64,000 nt of DNA, taken from assembly GCA_022791155.1 (NCBI GenBank), contig JAAVYN010000034.1, positions 1 through 64,000 on the forward strand, given 5' to 3'. Position numbers and translations under genes: made by a program. How positions within the stretch are numbered: the first letter of the stretch is position 1; each line of letters starts with the position of its first letter. The stretch comes from Bacillota bacterium (GTDB lineage: Bacteria; Bacillota; Clostridia; Lachnospirales; Anaerotignaceae). The notes below the pieces were generated by a model, which was given only the letters and a program-made list of their open reading frames with translations, ran no database searches and had not been told where the DNA came from. This document shows positions 43,649 to 51,948 of this stretch, piece after piece.

Positions 43649-44989
43649 ATGAAAAAAATTGTTTTGAAAGCTATATCTTTAATTTTATGTATTGTTTTTT
43701 CAGCAAATACAGCTTTAGCAGCTTCAAATGAGTGGAGAGAAATAAGTGATGAAGAGTTGGGCATTCCGTCTGAAGAGGAGGAAAAAAGAATAACAGAAGA
43801 AGAACGAAGCAAAAACAAAGCAATATCAGATGATATGTATGCAGCCTTGTTTGCGGCGGAACAAGGCGATATTGATACAATAACAGATATTAAATTAGCA
43901 GAAAAGTATTTTGGCAATATGAACTATAGTGTAGAAAAGTACATAAATCCATCATATACCAATATTCATCGCCTTTATTATTGCACAGATATACTGCTGT
44001 ATGCTGGTCATGGAAAGTATGATAGAGTTAATATTAAGCCCTCGCGTGATAAACGCACATCTGATAACTGTACTGGTGTTTATATGGGAACAAAAAATAT
44101 AACCGATGGAGAAAGTACATTAGTAGGAATAGGAAAAAAGAGCATGTCTCAGTGCAGGTTTGCAATGTTTGCAGCCTGCCAAACTGCAAGTGCTAATTAT
44201 AATACCAATATTGCTGCAAGTGCTGTTAACTATGGCGCACAATCGTCTATTGGCTGGAAAGTTGATGTAAAGGGAAATTCCGCAAATAAAGAAGATGGTA
44301 TTCAAAGGTGGGAAGAAGAATTTTTTAGAAATGTTGAAGCTGGATATAGCCTTAACCAGTCTAAAAATCGAGCAGATGCTATTTTAAAAGATATTGTTGA
44401 TAAAAGTGTATTAACAAGTACAATATATGGAAACGGAAACATATATTTATCAAAAAATAGAAATGCCTCTGATATAAGCAATTCTGATATAGGAACTATA
44501 AAAATAGATAAAAGACTGAACGTAGATTGTAAAAATGAAGAATTAAGTGAATTAACGGATTATCTTGAAAATAATGTGGCTGGGTTTACTAAAGAATTAT
44601 TTGAGATCGAAATGATAAATAATTCTTGGGATGGACACAATTATTACACAATTCTTTATGGCGCTCAGATTAGTGGGTTTGAAACTCCGTACAAAGTAAT
44701 TGTTTTTGTAGAAGACGATGAAATCGAATATTCTATATCATTTGACAAAGATGACATAGAAGCTTTAAGCTTGGTTCCAATGACAACTATTGAAAGTGAT
44801 TGCGAAAATGAAATTAAGATTGCTAAAGAGGAAGCAGCAGAAGAAGTGCCACATAACACATATATAGCTGAACAAACGGTTACAAAAAAGCTTGATAAAA
44901 ATCTAAATCCCATAATTGATGTTTCAACAGTATGTATAGATGAGGAAGACTGCTACTTTGTTTTAGGATATACATATAACCTGAACTAA
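43649..44989 (+). CDS. Secreted CHAT-domain (caspase-like) protein
   Basis: A 446-residue exported protein. Signal peptide about 1-24 (MKKIVLKAISLILCIVFSA, cleavage after ALA). A Glu-rich stretch follows, then a CHAT-type cysteine peptidase domain (about 105-270): catalytic His H121 in LLYAGHGKYD and Cys C177 in FAMFAACQTASA, followed by the family pattern ...AVNYGAQSSIGW... and WEEEFFRNVEAGYSLNQSK. Residues about 283-446 are a separate C-terminal domain of unknown function. The gene interrupts the che operon between cheR and cheB, starts after AAGGAAAGG, and is visibly AT-richer than its neighbours, suggesting acquisition. The next gene repeats only the C-terminal domain. Protease activity and target are inferred; a non-proteolytic CHAT is possible. 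Confidence 0.78.
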   Translation: MKKIVLKAISLILCIVFSANTALAASNEWREISDEELGIPSEEEEKRITEEERSKNKAISDDMYAALFAAEQGDIDTITDIKLAEKYFGNMNYSVEKYINPSYTNIHRLYYCTDILLYAGHGKYDRVNIKPSRDKRTSDNCTGVYMGTKNITDGESTLVGIGKKSMSQCRFAMFAACQTASANYNTNIAASAVNYGAQSSIGWKVDVKGNSANKEDGIQRWEEEFFRNVEAGYSLNQSKNRADAILKDIVDKSVLTSTIYGNGNIYLSKNRNASDISNSDIGTIKIDKRLNVDCKNEELSELTDYLENNVAGFTKELFEIEMINNSWDGHNYYTILYGAQISGFETPYKVIVFVEDDEIEYSISFDKDDIEALSLVPMTTIESDCENEIKIAKEEAAEEVPHNTYIAEQTVTKKLDKNLNPIIDVSTVCIDEEDCYFVLGYTYNLN

Positions 44990-45041
44990 AGTAACCAAAA
45001 AAAATTTTAATCAAAAATACTAAATTAGGTTTAGTTTGATG

Positions 45042-45079
45042 GTCAGCCATATACATATAAATTTAAATATATGGCTGGC
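45042..45079 (+). other. Hairpin between the CHAT gene and its partner
   Basis: A 12-bp stem with one G-T pair (45042-45053 with 45068-45079) closes an A/T-rich 14-base loop. It sits in the 247-base gap 44990-45236 and has no T-run, so it may be an RNA stability or attenuation element. The rest of the gap is AT-rich with no gene. Confidence 0.45.
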
Positions 45080-45236
45080 TATGGAACAATATTTCAACTT
45101 TATTAAAGAGTATGCAGTAGTGATTTTACTATATTTACAAAATTCCAGTTTAAGTTTAAAATAAGAGTTGAATTATTTGTGGGAATAGAAAACATAGCTT
45201 ATGATAAACCCAATACAAAGACAAGGGGATTTTGCG

Positions 45237-45839
45237 GTGAGAAAGATAATTGCGATTATTTTGATTTTAATGTTCGCTATGCCTACAGCAATTTTTGCAG
45301 AAGAAACAGAAAGTGAAGTTCAATTTATAAAAGTAGATGAAAAATTGAATATAGATTATGAACACAATAACTTTTGTGAATTGACAAAATACCTTGAGAA
45401 GAATGTGGCTGGATTTATCCCTGAACTGTTCGAAATTGAGATTACAAATAATTCATGGGCTGGACATAATTATTACACAGTTCTTTATGGTGCTCAGATT
45501 AATGGGTTTGAAACTACATATAAAGTAATTGTTTTTGTGGAAGACGAAAATATTGAATATTCTGTATCATTTAATGAATATGATATTGAGGCATTAATGC
45601 TGCTTCCGAAAGACATCACTGAAAACACTTATGAAAATGAATTTGAGGAGGCAAAAAAACAGGCGGCAAAAGCGGTGCCTTATTACGCTTCTATAGTTGA
45701 ACAAACAGTTACAAAAAAGTTCGACAGAAATTTGGATCTCGAAATTGGTGTTTCAACAGTATGCATGGATGAAGAAGGATGCTACTTTGTTTTAGGTTGT
45801 TGGTATTATTTGACAAATATAAAAGAGATTTTAGCTTGA
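45237..45839 (+). CDS. Secreted stand-alone copy of the CHAT protein's C-terminal domain
   Basis: A 200-residue exported protein. Signal peptide about 1-21 (IIAIILILMFAMPTAIFA), then a single domain (about 30-195) that aligns with residues 283-446 of the preceding CHAT protein at well over half of positions, including NNSWxGHNYYTxLYGAQI, YKVIVFVED and STVCxDEExCYFVLG. It lacks the CHAT part. The likely relations are duplication with loss of the protease, or a dedicated inhibitor/immunity or adaptor protein. GTG 45237 is chosen: AAGGGG lies 8 bases upstream and the signal peptide then starts correctly. No known family is recognised for the domain. Confidence 0.75.
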   Translation: MRKIIAIILILMFAMPTAIFAEETESEVQFIKVDEKLNIDYEHNNFCELTKYLEKNVAGFIPELFEIEITNNSWAGHNYYTVLYGAQINGFETTYKVIVFVEDENIEYSVSFNEYDIEALMLLPKDITENTYENEFEEAKKQAAKAVPYYASIVEQTVTKKFDRNLDLEIGVSTVCMDEEGCYFVLGCWYYLTNIKEILA

Positions 45840-45966
45840 CGTTTTCTGAGAACGTTGAATGGCCAAAGTGATTGAACAATCCACGGCAATTCTTATAGTA
45901 CAGCATAACAGTCCTTGGAGAGGGACTATAAACATTACTATTTTATAATACGAGGTAGTGGTATAA

Positions 45967-47022
45967 ATGTATTCACCAACAAAGAAAGTGAGGGTTCTTG
46001 TTGTTGACGACTCGATTTTTTTCAGAAAAGTCCTCATAGACAATCTTTCAAAAGAAGCGGGGATAGAAATTGCCGGGTATGCCATAAACGCTTTCGACGC
46101 AAAAAAGAAAATTCCTCAAATTTTGCCCGACGTCATAACAATGGATGTGGAAATGCCGGGAATGAACGGCATTGAGTTTTTGAAACAACTCATTCCGCAA
46201 AATCCCATCCCTGTCATACTTGTGTCGTCGCTGAATTTGAGTGTGTTTGAAGCTTTGTCGGCGGGAGCTGTGGACTTTGTCCGCAAGCCAGATGCTGCTA
46301 AGGCCAGCAGTCTTCCGGCTTTTATATATGACTTAGCAAGGAAAATACGCATTGCATCAAATGCCAAAGTGCGGGTTTCGCCAACGCAATCACCTCAAAA
46401 AACTCCACAAGCGCCAGCAGGGCTGCTTGGGCCGTCAAGCAAGCTTGACAACACAATCATTGCCATTGGGGCCTCAACTGGAGGCACAGAAGCAACGCTA
46501 TGCGTGCTCAAGGATCTCCCGGCAGACACGCCAGGAATGGTCATTGTTCAGCACATGCCGCCGGGGTTCACAAAAATGTATGCAGAGCGCCTTGACCGCA
46601 TTTGCCAGATGACTGTCAGAGAGGCCAAAAGCGGCGACAAAATTTGCCGCGGGCAGGCGCTCATTGCACCGGGCGATTTGCAAATGAAGGTTGTCAGGGT
46701 TGGCGGCCAATATGCCGTGAACTGCTATGACGGCGAAAAGGTCAGCGGACACAAGCCATCAGTTGATGTGCTTTTCAATTCAATGGCCGAAAACGTGAAG
46801 TGCAGCACAATTGGAATAATATTGACAGGAATGGGCCGTGACGGCGCCGCTGGAATGTGCAAAATGCGCCAAAGTGGTGCCTATACAATTGGCCAAAACA
46901 AAGAATCCTGTGTTGTTTATGGAATGCCAATGGTGGCCTATGAAATGGGCGGTGTGGCGATACAGGCATCATGCGAGGGAATCCCCAATGTGCTTCTTCA
47001 AAAACTCAGAACAATGAAATGA
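45967..47022 (+). CDS. Chemotaxis methylesterase/deamidase CheB
   Basis: CheB removes methyl groups from receptors. The 351-residue product has a receiver domain (about 8-125; acidic D14/D15, phospho-acceptor D60, K107) joined by a linker to the methylesterase domain (about 160-351) with catalytic S170 (AIGASTGGTEA), H196 (VQHMPPGFT) and D292 (GMGRDGAAG). ATG 45967 after ACGAGGTAG. It is separated from cheR by the two AT-rich secreted-protein genes. Confidence 0.95.
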   Translation: MYSPTKKVRVLVVDDSIFFRKVLIDNLSKEAGIEIAGYAINAFDAKKKIPQILPDVITMDVEMPGMNGIEFLKQLIPQNPIPVILVSSLNLSVFEALSAGAVDFVRKPDAAKASSLPAFIYDLARKIRIASNAKVRVSPTQSPQKTPQAPAGLLGPSSKLDNTIIAIGASTGGTEATLCVLKDLPADTPGMVIVQHMPPGFTKMYAERLDRICQMTVREAKSGDKICRGQALIAPGDLQMKVVRVGGQYAVNCYDGEKVSGHKPSVDVLFNSMAENVKCSTIGIILTGMGRDGAAGMCKMRQSGAYTIGQNKESCVVYGMPMVAYEMGGVAIQASCEGIPNVLLQKLRTMK

Positions 47023-47057
47023 GACTGCATTTTGAAAATTTGAAAACAAAATTTTTG

Positions 47058-47092
47058 AAACCTCCGTTTTGAATTGACGGAGGTTTTTGTTG
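47058..47092 (+). terminator. Intrinsic terminator after cheB
   Basis: A perfect 10-bp stem (47058-47067 with 47077-47086; AAACCTCCGT arms) closes a 9-base loop, and the right arm runs into TTTTTGTTG. It closes the che operon 35 bases after cheB. Confidence 0.85.
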
Positions 47093-47362
47093 TGTTTGAA
47101 AATATTTTGGATTGGGTTTTGTGCGTTTGCAGTGACATTTTCATGGGCAATTGATTTTTGCGGCGGTTCATAAAATTCCGTAAAATTTTGTTATAACAAT
47201 GAATTTTTTGGCCATTTTGTGCAATATATGCGTGAATGTGGCATCAGAGAAATTTGAAATCAAAAAAACCACGTATAAAGACGGCGTTTTCTGTTCATAA
47301 AAAATAGTGACAAAACTTTCGAAAAACAAATATTTTCGGAAAATAAAATTTGGGAGGTTAAT
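47093..47362 (+). promoter_or_regulatory. mglB upstream region with palindrome
   Basis: No gene. A perfect 12-base palindrome TTGTTATAACAA lies at 47188-47199, about 165 bases before the mglB ATG, and a weaker inverted repeat (CGAAAA/TTTTCG) about 30 bases before it. These may be regulator sites; I could not identify a convincing promoter pair. Confidence 0.35.
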
Positions 47363-48415
47363 ATGAAAAAGAAACTTTTGATAGCAGCTTTGGCAATGAC
47401 AATGGCTGTTTCAATGACAGCATGTTCAAAAAAGCCCAAAAACACAGGCGCATCAGGAAATGGCAGCCAGCAGTCTGAGGAACAAACGAAAGGCGATCTT
47501 CCGACAGTGGGAGTGCTCATATATAAATATGACGACACTTATATCTCCACAGCGCGCAACGCCATTGAATCTGCTTTGGAAGGGCGGGCAAATGTCATCA
47601 TGCAGGATGGCAAGGGAGATCAGGCAACACAAAACGATCAGCTTGATGTGATGATTGAAAAGGGCGTTGATGTCCTTTGTGTGAACATGGTTGATGCAAA
47701 GGCGGCTTCAGGCGTTGTTGAAAAAGCAAAGGCGGCCAACATACCAATCATATTTTTCAACAGAGAGCCAGACACAGAGGTCATCGCTTCATATGACAGA
47801 GCCATATTCATAGGGACAAATGCCGCTGATGCAGGGAAAATGCAGGGCGATGTCATCAAAGAGATATTCGAGGCCAATCCGGAATATGACATAAACGGTG
47901 ACGGAAAAATACAATATACAATGTTTCAGGGAGAGCCAGACAATCCAGAGGCCATAGCACGAACGAAATATAGCGTTGAGCAGGCAGAGGCCAACGGCCT
48001 TGTCATGGAAAGGGTTGGCGAAATTCAGGTTTGCAACTGGGACACCGAATTGGCACAAAAGGCAATGGAGGCTGTTTTGGCGGCCAATGCCGGAAAGATT
48101 GAGCTTGTCATAGCGAACAATGACGGCATGGCCATTGGATGCATAGCGGCGCTGTCCAACATAGGTTACAACGTGGAGGGCGGCGATAAGTTCATACCTG
48201 TTGTGGGCGTTGACGCAACAGACGCCGCCAAAGACGCCATTGCCAAAGGCACAATGAGCGCCACTGTGCTTCAAGACGGAGCGGCAATGGGAAGCGCTGT
48301 GGCTGACGCCGCCGTGAATGCGGCAGAAGGAAAAGAGTTTCTTGATGGAACTGACTATGAATTTGACGAAACAGGAATTGCAGTGAGAATACCATATTCA
48401 CCATACACGGGCTGA
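47363..48415 (+). CDS. Galactose/methyl-galactoside ABC transporter binding protein MglB
   Basis: A 350-residue lipoprotein of the periplasmic-binding-protein type I fold. Signal peptide with lipobox MTAC (lipid Cys at 21), a Ser/Gly/Gln linker, then two lobes. The EF-hand-like calcium site of the galactose binding protein is visible as DINGDGKIQ (about 176-184), and VDATDAA plus ANNDGMAIG are further family signs. It catches galactose or glucose for MglAC and could also signal to chemoreceptors. Start ATG 47363 after GGGAGGT. Confidence 0.9.
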   Translation: MKKKLLIAALAMTMAVSMTACSKKPKNTGASGNGSQQSEEQTKGDLPTVGVLIYKYDDTYISTARNAIESALEGRANVIMQDGKGDQATQNDQLDVMIEKGVDVLCVNMVDAKAASGVVEKAKAANIPIIFFNREPDTEVIASYDRAIFIGTNAADAGKMQGDVIKEIFEANPEYDINGDGKIQYTMFQGEPDNPEAIARTKYSVEQAEANGLVMERVGEIQVCNWDTELAQKAMEAVLAANAGKIELVIANNDGMAIGCIAALSNIGYNVEGGDKFIPVVGVDATDAAKDAIAKGTMSATVLQDGAAMGSAVADAAVNAAEGKEFLDGTDYEFDETGIAVRIPYSPYTG

Positions 48416-48429
48416 TGTTTTGAAACTGT

Positions 48430-48465
48430 TCCGGAGCGGTGCTTGCCGCTCTGGACATTTGTTTT
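48430..48465 (+). terminator. Terminator/attenuator after mglB
   Basis: A 10-bp stem with one G-T pair (48430-48439 with 48446-48455) closes a 6-base loop and is followed by CATTTGTTTTTATG. It is well placed to make mglB more abundant than mglA and mglC. Confidence 0.6.
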
Positions 48466-49100
48466 TATGCAAAAAAATTTCTGCCTTTTCAAAGGCATGT
48501 TGTGTGGGGCTGAATTGAAAATGGTTTGAAAAGGCAGACGGTTTGAACAAGCCGCTGCAGTGATTGGTGAACGAACGCCGTGACAGTGTTTTCCAAAATG
48601 GCAGAATCAAAAAACGGCAATTTGGGTGACAAAACGGAAGCTTCACTTGACATGCATTTTTGCCTGCGTTTCAAAATCAAAAATCATATCTAAGAATTGA
48701 TGTTTAAACTCATAAATTTTTCAAATGGGGAAAATATAGATTAAGAGAACAATTGGCTGTTATGTTTGTGATTACATAACTTAAATTGTCGCAAAACAGA
48801 AAGCTTTTTATGTGTTTATTATTTTTGAACAGACAGAACTAAATTTGCAGGCTGCAAAATTTTCAAAAGTTTTGATGTGCCGATTTTGGCGGTGCAATTT
48901 GTGGCTGACAAAAAGCATGTGAAACAAAGCGTCCCAATGATTGCTTTGTTTCAATGGACAGCTGTTTTTCAAAATGAAATTTGAAGGGATTTGAAGCTGT
49001 TTTGCATGCCGCAAATGGCATTTGGAAAGTTGCAATTCAGTTTGCTGAAAGTTTTTCATTTGTATGCTTGAAAAACAATTTTGGAAGCGGGGTGAAACAA
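48466..49100 (+). other. Long mglB-mglA intergenic region, no gene seen
   Basis: About 635 bases without a supportable gene. An inverted repeat GTTATG/CATAAC (48759-48764 with 48775-48780) lies in an A/T-rich stretch and could be a regulator site. Binding protein and ATPase genes of this type are usually much closer. Confidence 0.5.
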
Positions 49101-50594
49101 TTGGCAGAATATATACTTGAGATGAATGAGATTGAAAAGAGTTTTCCGGGGGTGAAGGCGCTGAACCACGCACAGCTCAAGCTTCGGCCGGGGACAGTTC
49201 ATGCGCTTATGGGTGAAAATGGCGCGGGAAAATCAACGCTCATGAAATGCCTTTTTGGAATTTATAAGGAAGATGAAGGGGAAATATTGATTGACGGGAA
49301 AAAAGTGAGATTCACCGGGCCAAAAAATGCACTGGATAATGGCGTTGCCATGGTTCATCAGGAACTTAATCAGGTGCTCAAAAGAAGTGTTATGGAAAAC
49401 ATATGGCTTGGCCGTTTCCCCGGAAAGTTTGGTTTTGTGAGCCACGGCGAAATGTATAGCAAAACAAAAGAGATATTTAACGAACTGGAAATACCAATTG
49501 ATCCCAAAACAACCATAGGCAAGCTTAGTGTGTCTCAAAGGCAAATGGTTGAAATTGCAAAAGCGGTTTCGTGCGATGCAAAGATACTTGTGCTTGATGA
49601 GCCAACATCGTCGCTGACACATGAGGAGGTTGAGCATCTGTTTGCCATAATCAACAAGCTTCGCAAGCGTGGTGTGGCCATGGTTTACATCAGCCACAAA
49701 ATGGAGGAGATACTCCATATATCGGATGAAGTCACAGTTATGCGCGATGGAAAATGGGTGGCCACAGAAAATGCCGGGAATTTGACAATGGACAAAATTA
49801 TAAAGCTTATGGTTGGACGCGATCTGACGGAACGCTTCCCTCCAAAAACAAACAAGCCTTCGGAAACAATTATGGAAGTTAAAAATTTGACAGGGAAATA
49901 TCTGCCGGGCTGTGAAGACGTTTCGTTTGAGCTGAGAAGAGGCGAAATTCTTGGCGTTGCCGGGCTTGTGGGGAGCAGAAGGACAGAGCTTTTGGAAACC
50001 ATATTTGGCATAGCACACATGGGCTCTGGGAGCATAGTTAAGGAAGGAAAAAGCATATCAAACAGAAGCGCCCGAGAAGCGATTAAAAATGGCTTTGCAC
50101 TTTTAACAGAGGAGCGGCGTGCCAACGGCATATTTGGGGGAATGAGCATAACATTCAATGCGGTGATTGCCAACATAAAAAATTATAAAAAATTTTTTTG
50201 GCTTTCATCTCCTCAAATGTCCAAAGACACACAGTGGGTTGTGGAAAGCATGAAAGTTAAAACGCCCTCGCATAAAACAAAAATACGAACCCTTTCAGGC
50301 GGCAACCAGCAAAAGGTGATATTGGGAAGGTGGCTTTTGACAAAGCCAGAGATACTTTTGCTTGATGAACCGACGAGAGGGATTGACGTGGGGGCAAAAT
50401 ATGAAATATATCAGCTCATTATAAACCTTGCCAATGAAGGAAAGAGCGTCATGGTTGTTTCAAGTGAAATGCCGGAGCTGCTTGGCATATGTGACCGCAT
50501 AATGGTTATGAGCAACGGGCGCATTGCGGGAACGCTTGATGCCAAAGATGCCAATCAGGAGGAAATAATGCGTCTTGCGGCAAAATATATTTAG
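49101..50594 (+). CDS. Galactose ABC transporter ATPase MglA
   Basis: A 497-residue double ATPase of the sugar type. First half: Walker [10 protein letters not shown] (38-46), VVHQEL-like Q-loop, signature [12 protein letters not shown] and Walker [11 protein letters not shown]. Second half: degenerate Walker A ([11 protein letters not shown]), intact signature [15 protein letters not shown] and [13 protein letters not shown]. It drives MglC. TTG 49101 is taken as start because GGGGTGA lies just upstream; the frame extends to 48981 but those residues do not resemble the family. Confidence 0.93.
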   Translation: MAEYILEMNEIEKSFPGVKALNHAQLKLRPGTVHALMGENGAGKSTLMKCLFGIYKEDEGEILIDGKKVRFTGPKNALDNGVAMVHQELNQVLKRSVMENIWLGRFPGKFGFVSHGEMYSKTKEIFNELEIPIDPKTTIGKLSVSQRQMVEIAKAVSCDAKILVLDEPTSSLTHEEVEHLFAIINKLRKRGVAMVYISHKMEEILHISDEVTVMRDGKWVATENAGNLTMDKIIKLMVGRDLTERFPPKTNKPSETIMEVKNLTGKYLPGCEDVSFELRRGEILGVAGLVGSRRTELLETIFGIAHMGSGSIVKEGKSISNRSAREAIKNGFALLTEERRANGIFGGMSITFNAVIANIKNYKKFFWLSSPQMSKDTQWVVESMKVKTPSHKTKIRTLSGGNQQKVILGRWLLTKPEILLLDEPTRGIDVGAKYEIYQLIINLANEGKSVMVVSSEMPELLGICDRIMVMSNGRIAGTLDAKDANQEEIMRLAAKYI

Positions 50595-50610
50595 CGGGAG
50601 GTTTTGAAAC

Positions 50611-51636
50611 ATGGATAATTCAAAAACGGCCTTCAAACGGCCGTGGAAAGAAATAGTTTTGGATTATGCCCTTTATTTGATATTGGGCATAATGATAATA
50701 GGGGTTTTCATTGCCGATCCTTCTTTTGTTTCTGTGAGAAACATGTGGAGGATACTTGCGCAGGCTTCCACAAGGGGAATATTGGCGCTTGGTGTTGCAG
50801 GAATGATTGTTTTGACGGGAACGGATTTGTCGGCCGGAAGGATATTGGGCTGTGGCGCGGCTGTTTCGGCTTCGCTTTTGCAAAGTGTCACATATGCATC
50901 AAGAATGTATCCGGGGATAACAGAGCCGTTGCCCATGATTGTGCCGCTTTTGCTTTCGATTGTTGTTTGCACAGCATTTTGTCTGCTGAACGGCTTTGGG
51001 ATAGCAAAGCTCCACATGCACGCTTTTATAATATCCCTTGGAACGCAGCTCATTGCCTATGGGGCGCTGTGCCTGTATATTGACAGCCAACAGGGCGGCG
51101 CACAGCCGATTGCAAGCCTTGATTCAAAATATGTTGAGCTTGTGAACGGATATAAACTTGGTTTTGGGATTATACCAAACCTTGTTGTGTTTCTTGTGAT
51201 ATGCGCCGCAATCATGTGGGTGGTTTGGAACAAAACGACAATCGGCAAAAACATGTTTGCCATTGGCGGCAATTCAGAGGCAGCGGCTGTGAGCGGCGTC
51301 AACGTGGCAAAAAGCATAATGCTTGTATATCTCATAGCAGGAATATTGTATGGAACAGCGGCATTCCTTGAAGCGGGAAGGGTGCAGAGCGTCACAACGG
51401 CAACGGGAACAAACTATGACCTTGATGCCATAAGCGGCTGTGTCATAGGCGGTGTTTCGTTTTCGGGCGGCGTTGGAACAATCCCGGGAGTGCTCATAGG
51501 CGTTGTGATATTGCAGGTGATCAACTACAGCCTGTATTATCTTGGTGTTAACGCATACTTGCAGTATATAATCAAAGGTCTTATAATAATATTGGCGGTG
51601 GCAATTGACGTGAGGAAGTATATTGCGAAAAAATGA
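50611..51636 (+). CDS. Galactose ABC transporter permease MglC
   Basis: A 341-residue permease with about nine membrane segments. Family marks are ILALGVAGMIVLTGTDLSAG (about 57-76), IGKNMFAIGGNSEAAAVSG (about 211-229) and ISGCVIGGVSFSGGVGT (about 273-289). It forms the channel for galactose with MglA. Start ATG 50611, 16 bases after mglA. Confidence 0.94.
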   Translation: MDNSKTAFKRPWKEIVLDYALYLILGIMIIGVFIADPSFVSVRNMWRILAQASTRGILALGVAGMIVLTGTDLSAGRILGCGAAVSASLLQSVTYASRMYPGITEPLPMIVPLLLSIVVCTAFCLLNGFGIAKLHMHAFIISLGTQLIAYGALCLYIDSQQGGAQPIASLDSKYVELVNGYKLGFGIIPNLVVFLVICAAIMWVVWNKTTIGKNMFAIGGNSEAAAVSGVNVAKSIMLVYLIAGILYGTAAFLEAGRVQSVTTATGTNYDLDAISGCVIGGVSFSGGVGTIPGVLIGVVILQVINYSLYYLGVNAYLQYIIKGLIIILAVAIDVRKYIAKK

Positions 51637-51712
51637 AGGGATTTGCATTTGCTTGGCCCGGTTCACATTTTGAGCGTTCATTTGCAAGCCAAGTTTCAGA
51701 AGGAGCGTTTTT

Positions 51713-51934
51713 ATGTCTGCTGAAGAAAACACATTTTATATAAATTGTGAACATGAAAAAGATAGTGAAGAAATTGGAAATGAAAAAAGTGAAAAAAAGA
51801 ATGAAAATATTATAGACGTTAAAGAAAATTTTTATGGCAAATTGGATGTTTCGCTTGAGACAATGGACAGAGTTGTTTTTGGAACATCGGCGCTGCTTCT
51901 GATTTCATTGGCAGCGGCATTCATTATGAGATGA
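51713..51934 (+). CDS. Small tail-anchored membrane protein
   Basis: A 73-residue protein, unrecognised. The first 50 residues are very acidic and Lys/Glu/Asn-rich; the C-terminus is one membrane helix (about 54-72, DRVVFGTSALLLISLAAAFI). It starts at ATG 51713 after AGAAGGAG and ends 4 bases past the frame's alternative galK ATG. It is embedded between mglC and galK, so probably co-transcribed with sugar-use genes. No function can be stated. Confidence 0.7.
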   Translation: MSAEENTFYINCEHEKDSEEIGNEKSEKKNENIIDVKENFYGKLDVSLETMDRVVFGTSALLLISLAAAFIMR

Positions 51935-51948
51935 GGGGAGTTGGGCTT

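Noticed and set aside
43622..45966. CHAT gene pair as an insertion element
   Set aside because: No direct repeats or transposase at the borders with cheR and cheB.
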